From assembly GCA_947095535.1 (NCBI GenBank), contig OX352772.1:219558279-219622278 (forward strand): a stretch of DNA of 64,000 nucleotides. The letters run 5' to 3'. Shown one piece after another: positions 52,693 to 64,000 of this stretch; positions within the stretch are counted from its first letter, which is position 1, and each line of letters starts with the position of its first letter. Below the pieces are notes generated by a model. It was given only the letters and a program-made list of their open reading frames with translations, made no database searches and had not been told where the DNA came from. The translations under genes and the position numbers were made by a program. This DNA is from Poecilobothrus nobilitatus (taxonomy: Eukaryota > Arthropoda > Insecta > Diptera > Dolichopodidae).

Positions 52693-52950
52693 TCATGGCG
52701 GAAGATATTCTCCACCATCCTTTGAAGCTTCCGGCTGTCGAAGGAGCTGATAGGTACAGGCTTTAGTCATCATGTGCTGACCGAGAGTTATGAAGTAGGG
52801 CGAATGTCCAACCGTTTGGTGGGTAGACGACCGTAAAGCGCAACTAATAGCTCTAAGTTTTTCGTCCCAGGTATTTTGCTTGTCTGTCAAATAGGCTCTT
52901 ATACCAGCTATTAGAGAGTGCTTCACTCGTTCGGAAGCATTGGGAAGCAT
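52693..52950 (-). pseudogene. Gypsy integrase C-terminal fragment
   Basis: NASERVKHSLIAGIRAYLTDKQNTWDEKL, LRSSTHQTVGHSPYFITLGQ: the conserved NASER...T.H...G.SP Y tail that follows the catalytic Glu in Ty3/Gypsy integrases. Upstream catalytic sequence (52960-53260) is frame-broken. Confidence 0.9.
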
Positions 52951-53435
52951 ATAGTCCTGCTTTAACGTGATTTTACCATAAGGGGTTCAAATAACTTTGA
53001 GATAAATTGGCGACCGTTATCGGAAACAAGCTGTTCGGGTACCACAAATATGTGGACGACGTACTCCTCTAAGTAGCTGCATACTAATCGAGAATTCATA
53101 GTAACTTTATTTGTTTACACACAGCCTGTTACAAATTTTTTGGCATTTTTTTCGGCAAAAAATTTGCTGCCTCAGACGGTGAAGCGTTTTACCAACTCCA
53201 TCATAGGCAGCCAGGAGGGGATCATGTGCATTAATTATTAAATCTCCTCGAAATTGCGTCGGAACCCAAAGTTTCCACAAATAGGCCTCCTGGTCGGAAT
53301 TAGCCTAAGTAAAGTCAGTTTTTTTTTATAGACGAACCCGTCCACAAATTGTACGTCCGGATGGATTTTATTACTTACAAGGCATGTTAAAGCCTCATTA
53401 TCAAGTGTATGAAATGCGGTGGAGTTAAAGTTTAG

Positions 53436-53760
53436 CTATGGGGTGGTACATTCTAGTGCGGCTACTTCGTCCGATGAGTTCAGCTTTTTGCTTAAGTAAG
53501 CTATAGGTTGTTCATTGCCATCTCTATCAAGTTGGGCAAGGACGCATCCAACCCCATCTTTGCTCGTGGCACATGAAAAAATGAAAGACCGTGAGAAATC
53601 CGTGCTTACTAATACCGGTGCGGTCACCAAGGCCTGTTTTGATTTTTGAAATGCAGACTCTCCTTCCAACGTTATCATAAATCTTTCCTTTTGTTTTCTC
53701 AGTAGGTCTGTCAAGTGAACTGTGAGATCAGAGTAATTCTCTACGAATCGCCGGTAGTAT
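53436..53760 (-). pseudogene. Gypsy RNase H fragment
   Basis: ITLEGESAFQKSKQALVTAPVL, CATSKDGVGCVLAQ (the first catalytic Asp position DAS has become ATS), PIAYLSKKLN. Frame ends before the TDH motif. Confidence 0.88.
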
Positions 53761-54297
53761 CCGGTTAGACCAAGAAAGCGTCGTACTCGTCGACTGAGTT
53801 TGGAACAAGATAATCTACAATGGCATTTATTTTATCGTGGTTAACTTTTAGGCAGCCTTCGTCGAAAATGAATCCTAGAAATTATACCTTTTTTATGATA
53901 AACTTGCTTTGCTAGGTTAGCCACGCGAATACGTTTGCTGATGGTTTTGAGAGTTTCCAGATGCGATTTAAAATTCTCAGAAATAATCAGCTAGTTATCA
54001 AGATAATCAGCTAGTTATCAAGATAGACGAATACTTGTCCTTTAAAAAGTGGGGGTATCACTCGATCTATCAAGCCTCTCATAGTCTGAGGGGCATTACA
54101 CATTCCGAAAGGCGTAACTGTATATTGGTATAATGGTCTCCCAGGGACTGTGAAAGCTATTTTTTCTTTTAAAGCCTCTTCTAGTGGTATCTGCCGAAAG
54201 CATATCTCAAATCAAGACTTGATATATACCTGGCACTTGGAAGTGGACTTAATATACCATCGATATGCGTCCTTTATGGTCACTGAATTGATTTGAC

Positions 54298-54910
54298 TTA
54301 GTCTAGGAAGTCTAAGCAGAGTCTAACTTTTTCTGGTTTTCTTACTAATACCACTGGTGAACTCCGAGGACTGTTGCTTTCTTCTATGACTCCCAAAGCT
54401 AACATACGATCCAGTTCCTTGTACATTAGTTTTTCGATCGCCGACGATACGGGGTAAAGCCGCTGTTTCATCGGAATGCTATTACCCACGTCTACAACGT
54501 GTTTTAATAATACCGTTGGGCCCAAACCAATCTTCGAAAAAAACGCAAACTGCCGAATCGTGTCTTCTAACTGCCGTTTTTCCGTTAAGGTAAGATTTTC
54601 CCTGTTATCATTTTCCGCTACGTTAGATAGCTCAGATATCTCAGTTATTATATCTAATGCTAGCATGAACGAGCGCAGAAAATCTACGCCAAGATACAGA
54701 TCTTGTGCTAATCTGGGGACTATCAGCAGATCCATGATTTTCGTTTCCTCTTGCAACTTCACCGCGGTCTTAACTTGACGAGTGACTCTTTGCCCTGCTC
54801 CGTTAGCCGTTTTACGTTTGACCATAGTCTTATTTACGTATAAGCTGAACTCTCTAAGTTTTCCGCCTATACAAATTACAGACGCTCCTGAGTCTAGTAG
54901 ACCTTTTTAA
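54298..54910 (-). pseudogene. Gypsy protease to RT N-terminal region
   Basis: The ORF 54825-54298 holds the end of the protease-like domain (DLLIVPRLAQDLYLGVDFLRSF) and the RT start (IPMKQRLYPVSSAIEKLMYKELDRMLALGVIEESNSPRSSPVVLVRKP, VRLCLDFLD). The DSGAS active-site strand is just upstream (54905-54880, another frame). RT continues down to ~53760 with stops. Confidence 0.9.
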
Positions 54911-55717
54911 TTCCACCAAAAATTTCTACTCCGCGTAAGATCTTACATCCTTGAATATTTGATAATTCTTACATATTTGAATAATAGTAAATAGCATTTG
55001 TTTTTGAATCTGCCTACGTTCTCTCCAGAATTTTCTAAGTCGATGATGTGACCTACGCACCCGAGAAGGAAGGACCGTTGTGTCGACGGAAGAAACTTTG
55101 AAAATTTTGGCTCTCAAGGGCAAATTTCAGGGGCTGATTTGCCGTTGGGGCGTTTGGGGATGGGTTTCATTTTATTACAATTTTAGAAGCGAGGGGGGGT
55201 TCCCTGAACTCTTTACTGTTGGGAGCGAGTACTCGATCCGGGAGTCTCGCTCGGATGCAAGTTTTCCGACCGACAATTGTCGCAACTAGGGCGATAAACA
55301 TCCTTTTTCCACAGTCCCAGCAGACAATCTTAGGTGCTTCCGTTCAGTCATAAAATCGGTGAAATTCTGCCTGAATTTCAGTACTTTATATTTTTAGCGT
55401 TATATTGGGTGCTTGGACGGATTGCGGATACTTCGGGAATTCTTCGACATCCGATGTGAACGATGCCTCTTATTCTCTATTTGACTGAAATTGCAGCTCA
55501 GCTATCTGTTTAGGCGGTGTGCGTACCCTACTGATCTGATTGCACTCTCCTGTATCCCGAAATCGTCTCTCGCGGTGCCTACAGAGGCAGCGCAGTTTAT
55601 AAATACTATAGACTTGGAAAGAAAGTGGGTCTTTCCTGACCTCATCCTTAAGGTTCTCTTCAAGAATGGACGGCAATTCGGCCTCCCCAATTGGGCGGTG
55701 GAGTCGATTCGTCAATG

Positions 55718-56500
55718 CTAGGATAACTCTATAAAACTTTTTTCCTCTCCGGATCTTGGTTTGCGATTGCGGATTGTACTCAAGATATCATGATCTATTA
55801 AGTGATCTTGAAAATGCGTACGCATCGCAAAGCACAAATTATGCCAGTTGAATCGTCTTGTGGATTTGTGAAACCGCCTTAACCACTCACTGGCTTTTTC
55901 GGCAAATAAGAGATGTGCATTACTACAGAGCATCCCAAAATCTCGATTAAGTGTTTGTTGGGTCAGGGTCTCTATCCGGTATATAAAGGATTCCACGTTC
56001 AAACCTTGGTTCATTCCAGAGAATACAACCCTCCAACTTTTAATAATAGACGCCGGGTTGGAATTCTTATTCGAAGCCGGAATTAGTCGGTCCGCGGACA
56101 GATCCGAAACTCCAGGTTAGGTGGGGTTAAGCCTGTCATTACCGATTGGGGCCACACCCGGGATGTGTTCCGGAGTTGATACCTACGATTGGTGCGACCG
56201 TGTTCAATATCGAGTTGGGGGTTTACCGTATTATAGGTGCCAACAGATTCTCGGAGCTCCCTCATACTAGCTTCTACAGGCTAACCTAACCTAACTTAAC
56301 CTGTGTTTGGCAAGCAAAGCAGTTTGTATCTGTCGAAGCATTCGTTCAATCAAATTTTGAATTGAAATCATGCATAAGCTGTTTCCGCCAGGGCCAGTAT
56401 TTTCAAATATTTCATCCAGTGTTTGGAAATCGGAAGAGATCCCCGCTCTCCATTCGTATTGGGAGTCGGATCTGTGTTTTGTATCTCCCTTATCAGGCAT
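55718..56500 (-). pseudogene. Gypsy gag, 412/mdg1-like
   Basis: Starts MPDKGDTKHRSDSQYEW at 56500. A frame change precedes MRELRESVGTYNTVNPQ. The core is GLNVESFIYRIETLTQQTL...LLFAEKASEWLRRFHKS (56014-55718), the capsid block of Ty3/Gypsy gag. A ctaacctaacctaac run at 56280-56298 interrupts between parts. Confidence 0.82.
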
Positions 56501-56519
56501 AATTAATACTCCCTATTTT

Positions 56520-57620
56520 ATTTGTATAAAACAATTTATATTTTAAAAATAAAATCTTATTTACAACGCAAGTCACTGGGCAAAAATTTTAACCCTTTTT
56601 TGTTGCCATATCGATCGAATTAATTAATACTAATTAGTACACTTCAAAAATTCTTTCGAACACAGCGATTGATTCCGGAGAGGTGCCTTCTCTAAATAAA
56701 ACAACTAATAAACGGAAAAAATGGGAACAAAAATATTCAGGCAGAGTAATCTTACTGCGGGCTGGAATCTATTATTTATGAAATTATTTATGTATAATAA
56801 AAAATATTCTGTAAATTAATAAAATACTAGATTTACCTATATTAAATATTATGTAAATAAATTAATGCTAAGTGTAAATTAAATTATATTATAATTATTA
56901 TTTATAGAAAATAGTAATTTAATAAATAATGCAATAACAAAAGTGTATAATAAAAAAACACAAAATTTAGTGTGAGAAAAAATTAATGTAGTTTGGTGTT
57001 ACTATTAGTAACTTCCTTAAAATTGTAACCCAAGAGAAATAATGTTAAAATAGTCTTAAAATATTCTTGGGACTTTATTTCTTTTCTTTTTCAATTGATT
57101 TACGTTTTAGGTGACAAAATGATAAGTACTTAGGAATATAAAGTATTTATACAAAAAAAAATTTATAACAGCGTTCAAACACGATTCGATAAGATTTTCT
57201 GAAACATTTATGTATATATTCTTAAAAATATTTGGCACATATTTTGCTCAGACTATCAACAAAATGGTAATGTCTCACCTATATAAGTTATACTATATAA
57301 CAACTATAGGATAATAATATTAAACCCAAAGATAATGAATCAATTTAACATAAATCATTCAATATTCAATCCAATAATTTTTGTTCTTTTTTCAATTGAA
57401 ATTTAAAATTTGCACAATTAGTTATTTTAGTTTTAATAATTATCTTAATAATTTCTGTTTTTAAATTAACCAGACTGAAGTCTCGGTTGTCTAAGTGAAT
57501 TTATGGAAGATGACATGGTAATATTAGTTTATGCACTCCCTTTATTATGAAGTTTTTTTTCTCAACTATTCATTATGCTGGATTAAATCAATCCATTTCC
57601 TACCGTATGGATTCCTTTAA
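56520..57620. other. AT-rich gene-free stretch
   Basis: Nothing recognised; low-complexity AT sequence. Confidence 0.5.
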
Positions 57621-57624
57621 ACTA

Positions 57625-58020
57625 CTAAGGTTGTAAATCGGAGTGATCTCCGAACCGTGAAGATTCTAGACGAAATTCTAGATCGGTACCTATTCTCAGA
57701 ATACTGTAAGAACTTGCGGTTCGATATGTGCATTCTTGCTCATATAGGCGTAGCAGTATGAGACAAATTTCAGGCCACCTTTCCGAAAAAAGGCTTTTAC
57801 AGTACTTTGAGTCGCTCACTACCATGGAAGAAACTTAAGATCTGAAAGGACGACTAATGGTTGGAATCAGGATGTATTGCCAATATGCTTCGTTACGGTT
57901 ATAAGGCCAACAGTATCAACATCTGGTCAATTTTTGAAATACCTCCTATAGCTGCATTTACCAAGGATAGCCGTAGGATACTTATCATTGTTTTTTGTAG
58001 TTTTTATATCCGTACGATAC
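57625..58020. other. Unassigned moderately GC-rich stretch
   Basis: More balanced base composition than its surroundings (gaagattctagacgaaattctagatcggt near 57658), suggesting a TE leader or LTR piece, but no motif identifies it. I do not call the short ORFs here. Confidence 0.35.
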
Positions 58021-58035
58021 TTATGTACTATACTT

Positions 58036-58187
58036 ATAATATGTATTATTTTAATTTATTTATTTTTTGTGGTTTTTATACCCTTACGATACTTATCGTT
58101 GTTTTTGTGGTTTTTATACCCGTACGATACTTATCGTACGGGCATAAAAACCACAAAAAATAAATAAATCAAAATAATACATATTAT
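58036..58187. repeat. Large imperfect palindrome
   Basis: ataatatgtattattttaat... at 58036 is mirrored by ...aaataatacatattat ending 58187, each arm ~53 bp with the pyrimidine-rich tttttgtggtttttatacc near the centre. The centre carries cgtacgatacttatcgtacg. A second partial copy of the arm lies at 58100-58130. Confidence 0.85.
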
Positions 58188-58499
58188 ATACCTGTATTAT
58201 AATTTATGTTTCAATAATTTTATATATTAAACGTTTTATAATTATTCATACATATACATATATATATAAAAGGAAAAAAATAATTCAATAAGAAAACAAA
58301 GCGAAGATCAGCTGGAAGTTATTTTGTCAAAGAAAAAAAAACCTGTATTTTTAGTTTAAGGTAGAACAAATCCGACCAGAAACTTAGGGCATAGGCATGG
58401 ATTTGGTTTGTTATTAATATAAGAAATACTGAAATAAGAAAAATTATTAATTTAATGTTTTGTAATTGTTAATTATATTTTTGTATTTTTATACCTTAC

Positions 58500-58740
58500 A
58501 CCTAAAGTATAAGGTATATTAACTTTGGTATGGTGTTTGTAACCACCAAAAGGAAGCAAGTTAGATATGGACATGTATATATATTTCTAATCAGGATCAT
58601 CTCCTGAGTCGATTTATCGATGTCCGTCCGTCCGTCCGTTCGCACAATAACTTAAAAACTAACAAAGCTATCTTGATGCAATTTATATAGTAGGTTACTA
58701 ACTACGAAAGAAAGGCTAAGTTCGAATCTGGACAAAATCG
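58500..58740. repeat. Fly-type dispersed repeat with GTCCGTCCGTCCGT
   Basis: aaggtatattaactttggtatggtgtttgtaaccacc ... gagtcgatttatcgatgtccgtccgtccgt followed by a short tail. Sequences of this design are abundant in fly TEs. A related piece lies at 61270-61420 (cccgtacgataagtatcgggtataat, gtttgtaacacctcgaaata, gagtcgattaaaccatgtccg). Confidence 0.65.
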
Positions 58741-60620
58741 AACCATGGGTTCGGATTCTGGAAGCTTCCGAATGATTCCGGAGCAAACAAGATTATCTCC
58801 AAAAACAACAAAAATAGAACCTTTAAATTTTGTACAATGATGTTCCTTTCCGTTCGATTTATGTCTCTGAAAATTAAGAGAATTTGGTCCTTGGGTTTGG
58901 ATTTTGGAAGCTTCCGAACGAGCACCAGGGCAAATCAGATTATCTCCAAAACCAATAAAGATATAACCTTCAAATTTGACAGAGTGGTGTTCTTTCATGT
59001 TTTATTTAAGTCTCTAAAATTTGAGAGGATTTGGTCAGTGGGTTCGGATTTTGGAAGCTTCCGAACGATCCCCAGAGCAAACGAGTATATCTCCACAACT
59101 AACATAGATAGAACCTTTATTTTTAGTACAAGAGTGTGCTGTTATGTTTCCTTTTCTATAAAATTGGAAACTGACATTTGAAAGAATTTCAACCATAGAT
59201 TTGTATATTGGAAGTTTCCGAACGAGCCCCTAAGCAAACGATATTATCTCCAAAACCAACAAAAAGAGGATTTGGTCCATGGGTTTGGATTTTAGAAGCT
59301 TCCGAACGAGCACCAGAGCAAATGAGATTATCTCCAAAACCAACTAAGATATAACCTTTAAATTTGGCAGAGTGGTGTTCTTTCATGTTTTATTTAAGTC
59401 TCTGAAATTTGAGAGGATTTGGTTCATGGGATCGGATCTTGGAAGCTTGCGAACGATCCTCAGAGGAAACGAGTATATCTCCACAACCAACATAGATAGA
59501 ACCTTTATTTTTAGTACAAGAGTATGCTGTTATGTTTCCTTTTCTATAAAATTGGAAACTGACATTTGAAAGAATTTGAACCATGGATTCGTATATTGGA
59601 AGTTTCCGAACGAGCCCCTGAGGAAACGAGGTTATCTCCAAAACCAACAACAATAGAACCTTTAAATTTTGTACAATGATGTTCCTTCCCGTTCGATTTA
59701 TGTCTCTGAAATTTAAGAGGATTTGGTCCATGGGTTTGGATTTTGGAAGCTTCCGAACGAGCACCAGAAGAAATGAGAACGAGCACCAGAGCAACTAAGA
59801 TATAACCTTTAAATTTGGCTGAGTGTTGTTCCTTAATGTTTTATTTAAGTCTCTGAAATTTGAGAGGATTTGGTTCATGGGTTCGGATCTTGGAAGCTTC
59901 CGAACGATCGCCAGAACAAACGAGTATATCTCCACAACCAACATAGATAGAACCTTTATTTTTAGTGCAAGAGTGTGCTGTTATGTTTCCTTTTCTATAA
60001 CATTTGAAACTGACATTTGAAAGAATTTGAACCATGGATTCGCGTATTGGAAGTTTCCGAACGAGCCCCAGAGCCAAAGAGATTATTTCCAAAACCAACA
60101 AAGATAGAACCTTTAAATTTTTTCCAATGATGTTCCTTCCCGTTTGATTTATGTCTCTGGAATTTAAGAGGATATGGTCCATGGGTTTGGATTTTGGAAG
60201 TTTCCGAACGAGCCCCAGAGCAAATGAGATTATCTCCAGAAACAACAAAGATATAACCTTTAAATTTGGCAGAGTGGTGTTCCTTCATGTTTGGTTTATG
60301 TTTCTGAAATTTGTGAGGATTTGGTCCATTAGTTCATATCTTGAAAGCTTCCGGACGAGCCCCAGAGCAAACGAGTATATCTCCACAATCAACAAAGATA
60401 GAACTTTTATTTTTAGTACAAAGGTGTTCTGTTATGTTTCCTTTTCTGTAAAATTGGAAACTGACATTTGAAAGAATTTGAACCATGGGTTCGTATTTTG
60501 GAAACTTCCGGACGAGCACAAGAGCAACGAGCAAATCTCCAAAACCAACAAAAGTAGAACCTTTAAATTTAGTACAATGTTGTTCTGGCATGTTTTCTTT
60601 ATGTTCCTGAGATGGATTCG
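58740..60620. repeat. Satellite array with 147/147/157-bp higher-order repeat
   Basis: The anchor gaagcttccgaacg or close variants occurs at 58761, 58907, 59054, 59211, 59295, 59442, 59599, 59746, 59892, 60050, 60197, 60344 and 60501. Intervals are 146, 147, 157, 84, 147, 157, 147, 146, 158, 147, 147, 157. So three monomer types form a ~451-bp unit repeated four times, with one monomer shortened by ~63 bp in the second. Diverged half-units flank both edges. ORFs across it are by-products of repetition. Confidence 0.93.
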
Positions 60621-60904
60621 ATGAATTGGAGTGGCAATTCGGGTATCTGACACATACCTCCCAAGGATTAACAATCTTCGTAATTAATAAAGATAGAAAC
60701 TTAAAATTTTTTACAAAACAATCAAGTATATCCCAAGAGGATGCCTCTTTTACGTTCCTGAAATTCGAGTTGAATAAGACAGAAAAGAGAAGAAGTTCAA
60801 GCAGCTGCCAAAAAAACTTATGGATTTTTAATTTAATTAGATTTATTCAGGTGTAGGGTATTAACAAGTCGGTTGCATCGACTTACTGTTACATTTACTT
60901 GTTT

Positions 60905-61190
60905 TACGAAAAAAAGCATCATGAATATATGGTAATTTAGTAGGCTCGGATGTGGACGACAAGAATATAATGGAAAAAAGGGCCTAAATAAGTTACATTT
61001 TCTTTAAATTATGTCCACCGGAGTGATGTCAAAAAGGCATGCATTATATTTTTGTAAGGGAGAATGAGCGTAATTTTTTTTGTCGTAACCCACCCTACTG
61101 GGTTTACACCTGGCATAAACCAGACTTGTCGCCCTCATTTCGCTGAACCAGCTCCGAAATTCTCCAACTACCATTACAAATGGCGACGCC
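60905..61190 (-). repeat. Dispersed repeat, inverted copy of 50280-50590
   Basis: Runs taggctcggatgtggacgac ... cactccggtgg... cccagtagggtggg on the opposite strand, with an extra segment (acacctggcataaaccagac) absent from the first copy. Confidence 0.85.
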
Positions 61191-61609
61191 TAATGGTCCG
61201 TATTAATTTCATTTCATTCATATTGCTTATCTTCTAATTTTATAAAAATTTTTTTACAAAATATTTTTTTATATTTTTTATTCCCGTACGATAAGTATCG
61301 GGTATAATAAAATTACTCCTCCGTTTGTAACACCTCGAAATAAGCGAGCTAGGTATACCTTCAAAGATATGGATCGGATCAGAATCAAATTCTGAGTCGA
61401 TTAAACCATGTCCGTTTAACAGAATCTTGAAATTAAAACAAAATATTCTGAGAGCCATTTGTAGGTTCCCTATTTTTTTTGGTTGAGTTCCGACCAAAAC
61501 TTCGGGTAGCTCCCGAACAAATAACTTTTAGATCTCCACAATTTTTTTGACATAGAGCCATGATATTTTAACTGCTGATAGATATCATAAAAATATTAAT
61601 TTTATGCCT

Positions 61610-62110
61610 ACATTAATATTTCTGTAGCCCCACCCGTTAAGGAGCTACAGGAGCTGCCAAAGTTCGAAAAATCTCTATATTTAAATTGTTATAACACAAG
61701 CTGTATAACGTATATCTTCAATCTGATTCCAAACGATAGGTGCCAAAAATGTATATAATAAATATATACTTGTACTATACGGTGCCTTAATTTACCGTTA
61801 TGCGAAACTGAATTATTGCAAAATCCTTTAACCCTTCTATCTTCCAAACGGTTAAAGTTGGAAACTGAACAGAAGTTGACAGAAGTTAGATCTTTGAAAA
61901 TAAGTATGAGTCATTTCAGAAATTTTTTTTGTATCACCCCCACATTTAGGAGCTGTAAGGGGTCAAAAACTGAAAATTTCCTATTTTTAAACACCTGTAA
62001 CTTGAACACCTGTTAAAAATTTTTTGAAGTAATACATAAAAATTAAAGCTTCAACATTATCCTCTTATTTCTGTTAACAACTTTTTTTAATAATATAGGG
62101 TTACTTTATA
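61610..62110 (-). repeat. Diverged inverted relative of the Pol-2 insert family
   Basis: On the minus strand caggtgtttaaaaatag, ggtggggctacag and cataacggtaaatta match internal text of the insert at 29310-30585. Confidence 0.75.
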
Positions 62111-62919
62111 ATTGACGAAAGTGTTACTTAATTTTTTCAAATTTTCTAACAAATTTCTTTAACGAATTTTTTGCATTTTGTTTTACTCGATAATTTGAAA
62201 TTGTTGAGGATATAATGCGTAGTACAAAAAAATGTAAATAAATAAACAACATAACGGTTGCTTGAAGAATTTTTATTTATATGATATTTATATACATAGA
62301 TACTTATATAATGTCATGTTTATTTACATATCATATATGTCACTGATGAATGAATGATAAGAGTATAGATGTATATTATATAGCACCGTATTTACATACA
62401 TATATGTATTTTATTGTACTTATAAGAAATTATTCTATGAATGGAAATATTTTTAAAGAAATATTACAATGTATGGCGATGTACTTATAACAATATAAAT
62501 ATACTATGTGCGCGTTAATATAATATAATATTTAAAATTATATTTACTATTTTGTACTAAGTAACATTCACCGCTTAGTATTAAATGGTACTATAGAATA
62601 TTTGAAAAAGTTTTGGATTGATAATCGTTATGTGGAAGGTTAGAATCTACATTTGAAGAATGTATAAACATATAGTTTAAATACAAGTACAACCCATAGT
62701 TCTAAAAATTATAAAATTCACCCAAATTATTTTAAAATACTAAAATATTAAAAAAATAATATTGTAAGCAGAGTGACAGGCTGTGAACATACTAACGGTT
62801 CGTACGGGTATCTAAGAGTTGACAAAGGCAACTGTATTCTTTCTCGTTAATTCATACGTTTAGTTTTTTTTTTCCAGCTTAATATTATTTCGGTTTTTAT
62901 AAAAAAAATTGTTCTTTTA
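62111..62919. other. AT-rich gene-free stretch
   Basis: Alternating TA-rich sequence (for example 62275-62540); no feature recognised. Confidence 0.5.
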
Positions 62920-63380
62920 TTGTTAAGAGTTTTTTTTCTTTTATTTTAGTTTATTTTAATTATATTTACTTACACTCTATGAGTACATAGCCATAATATG
63001 TACATTTACACAAACTATTATTTTTTTGGTTTGTCTATTTTTAGCATCAATTTTTTTTTTTTTTTTATTTTAAATTATAAGATCTTTTAATTTAGACTTA
63101 CTAAATTATTTGTACATAATAATATACGTTTTTCTTTCAAATTCATTTCGTTTGTTTTTGCAATTAATTGTCAACTACAATAGTACCGTTTATTTTATTT
63201 TTGTTTTATTATCATTAATTTATTAATTTTAAGTAAATTATTAATTCCTATTATTATTACTATTACATTTCTTTTTGTGTTTGTCTAGGGTTTTTTTTTT
63301 AACTTAAATTTTCATATTGAAAAATTTGCTTAATCTAATTCTTGGTTGTTAAAATAAATACAAATACAATTCCTATCATT
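62920..63380 (+). repeat. Long direct repeat, LTR-like, copy B
   Basis: Shorter counterpart of 50665-51400, same orientation, ending aaataaatacaaatacaa. Immediately followed by a Gypsy RT piece. Confidence 0.8.
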
Positions 63381-63394
63381 CCACTTTTATCACA

Positions 63395-63570
63395 CCCTAT
63401 ATATACCTTGTTCTGAAATTTCATGACCTAGAAAATTAATTTTTGTTTGTTTATATTGAAATGTACTTGGATTTAACTTTACATTTTGTTCTCTTGCTCT
63501 GTCTAGTATTACTTTAATGGTTTCATCATGACTCTTTTTGTCTTCTGTTGCTATAGATATAACTTTTTTC
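63395..63570 (-). pseudogene. Ty3/Gypsy RT fragment
   Basis: On the minus strand ATEDKKSHDETIKVILDRAREQNVKLNPSTFQ then KINFLGHEISEQGI, the RT segment following the catalytic YxDD box. Both ends truncated. Confidence 0.85.
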
Positions 63571-63699
63571 GTTTATGTAAAAGGATTTTTCAATAAAATA
63601 ATATAAGATTATTTAAAAAGCTTTAAAAGAAAGAAATAGGTTTGATCTCATAAGTAATACACAGGACTCTAAAAGAAGGCCTAAAAATAACACTGAAAT

Positions 63700-64000
63700 G
63701 AGTGCAATGTTAGGTTCAGCAAATGAATTCAGTTTCAACAATCGCATTACGCGAATGTTACGTATTAGATTTTATATCTAATGCACCAAGAAGAAAACAG
63801 TGTATCTTCATAGATGAAAGTGGATTTAATCTACACCTAAGAAGATCGTTTGCAAGATAAAAAAAAGAAAAATATTGGCTCACACTTATGATATCCAATA
63901 GCACATACAATTCGGAAAAATTCAACATTTTGTTCAAGGAGGTAGTTGAACTACTGGATGAATGCAGTTATATGGCAATTACATATAGCTTATCATGGAT
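63700..64000 (+). pseudogene. Tc1/mariner (DDE_3) transposase fragment, cut by window edge
   Basis: RRKQCIFIDESGFNLHLRRSFAR near 63785-63860 is the catalytic second-Asp block (F-x-D-E-S-G-F-N) of IS630/Tc1-like transposases. It is followed by an in-frame TAA and frame-shifted remains (NSEKFNILFKEVVELLDE). It may be part of the same family as the HTH fragment at 51561-52019, but the orientation is opposite. Confidence 0.8.

Larger units (their letters stand above)
52690..56500 (-). mobile_element. Decayed Ty3/Gypsy retrotransposon, minus strand
   Basis: Order from the right: gag (56500-55718), a damaged nucleocapsid/protease interval, protease-RT (54825-53760), RNase H (53714-53436), and integrase C-terminal part (52950-52693). 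LTRs are not identified; candidate flanking repeats are 50665-51400 and 62920-63380 but the link is uncertain. Confidence 0.85.

Noticed and set aside
58702..60674. Numerous ORFs of 60-135 aa in the satellite
   Set aside because: They overlap in several frames on both strands and follow the repeat period; no domain is present.

Overview
The window is AT-rich, repeat-dense eukaryotic DNA, almost certainly from an insect. Dipteran is my best inference, from the TE families, the TCAGT-type initiator and the fly-like GTCCGTCCGTCCGT repeat motif. I find no convincing host gene. Nearly everything is a mobile element, and many are nested.

Layout. 1-1375: fragment of a non-LTR (LINE) reverse transcriptase. 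2025-2080 plus 15044-17950: remnant of a mobile element with a small coiled-coil ORF and a protein-primed family B DNA polymerase (element P3). 2081-15039: Polinton/Maverick copy 1 (Pol-1), with ~740 bp TIRs and a perfect 6-bp target duplication (cacgat), inserted inside the small ORF of P3. 18679-18888 and 43401-43630: an inverted repeat pair around 19332-42627, Polinton copy 2 (Pol-2), which lies in the opposite orientation to Pol-1. The left TIR of Pol-2 was split by an unclassified ATT-rich insert (19806-27128), itself split by a Ty3/Gypsy retrotransposon (20112-26539, equal 539-bp LTRs). One Pol-2 gene carries a further 1.3-kb insert (29310-30585). 43140-49825: FLYWCH zinc-finger ORF, a decayed Ty3/Gypsy pol, a LINE RT piece, a BEL/Pao gag piece and a LINE 3' end. 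49900-64000: primer-binding-site/LTR fragments, a mariner-type helix-turn-helix fragment, a tRNA-derived SINE, another decayed Ty3/Gypsy element, a higher-order satellite array (58740-60620), dispersed repeats, a Gypsy RT scrap and a Tc1/mariner DDE fragment at the right edge.

The two Polintons share one gene order: two small outer genes; then, diverging from them, packaging ATPase, a basic pX-like protein, an acidic/basic tail protein, a putative minor virion protein, a pVI-like protein, the double-jelly-roll major capsid protein, an unknown protein, an adenain-type cysteine protease and a 187-aa unknown; then an acidic protein on the other strand, a chromodomain integrase, a poly-Q NLS protein on the other strand, and finally a protein-primed DNA polymerase B with a small spliceosomal intron. 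This is the virion-plus-replication set expected of Polintons. Both copies are decayed: Pol-1 lost most of its integrase, the pVI-like gene and parts of the capsid genes; Pol-2 has broken ATPase, integrase, polymerase and protease reading frames. Neither looks autonomous.

Most notable: Pol-1 sits precisely inside another element's ORF; a conserved 59-65 bp intron in the polymerase gene; a chain of overlapping ORFs in the morphogenesis cluster; a conserved TATA-Inr promoter for the poly-Q gene; and a 147/147/157-bp higher-order satellite. All identifications come from reading motifs by eye; no database search was run.
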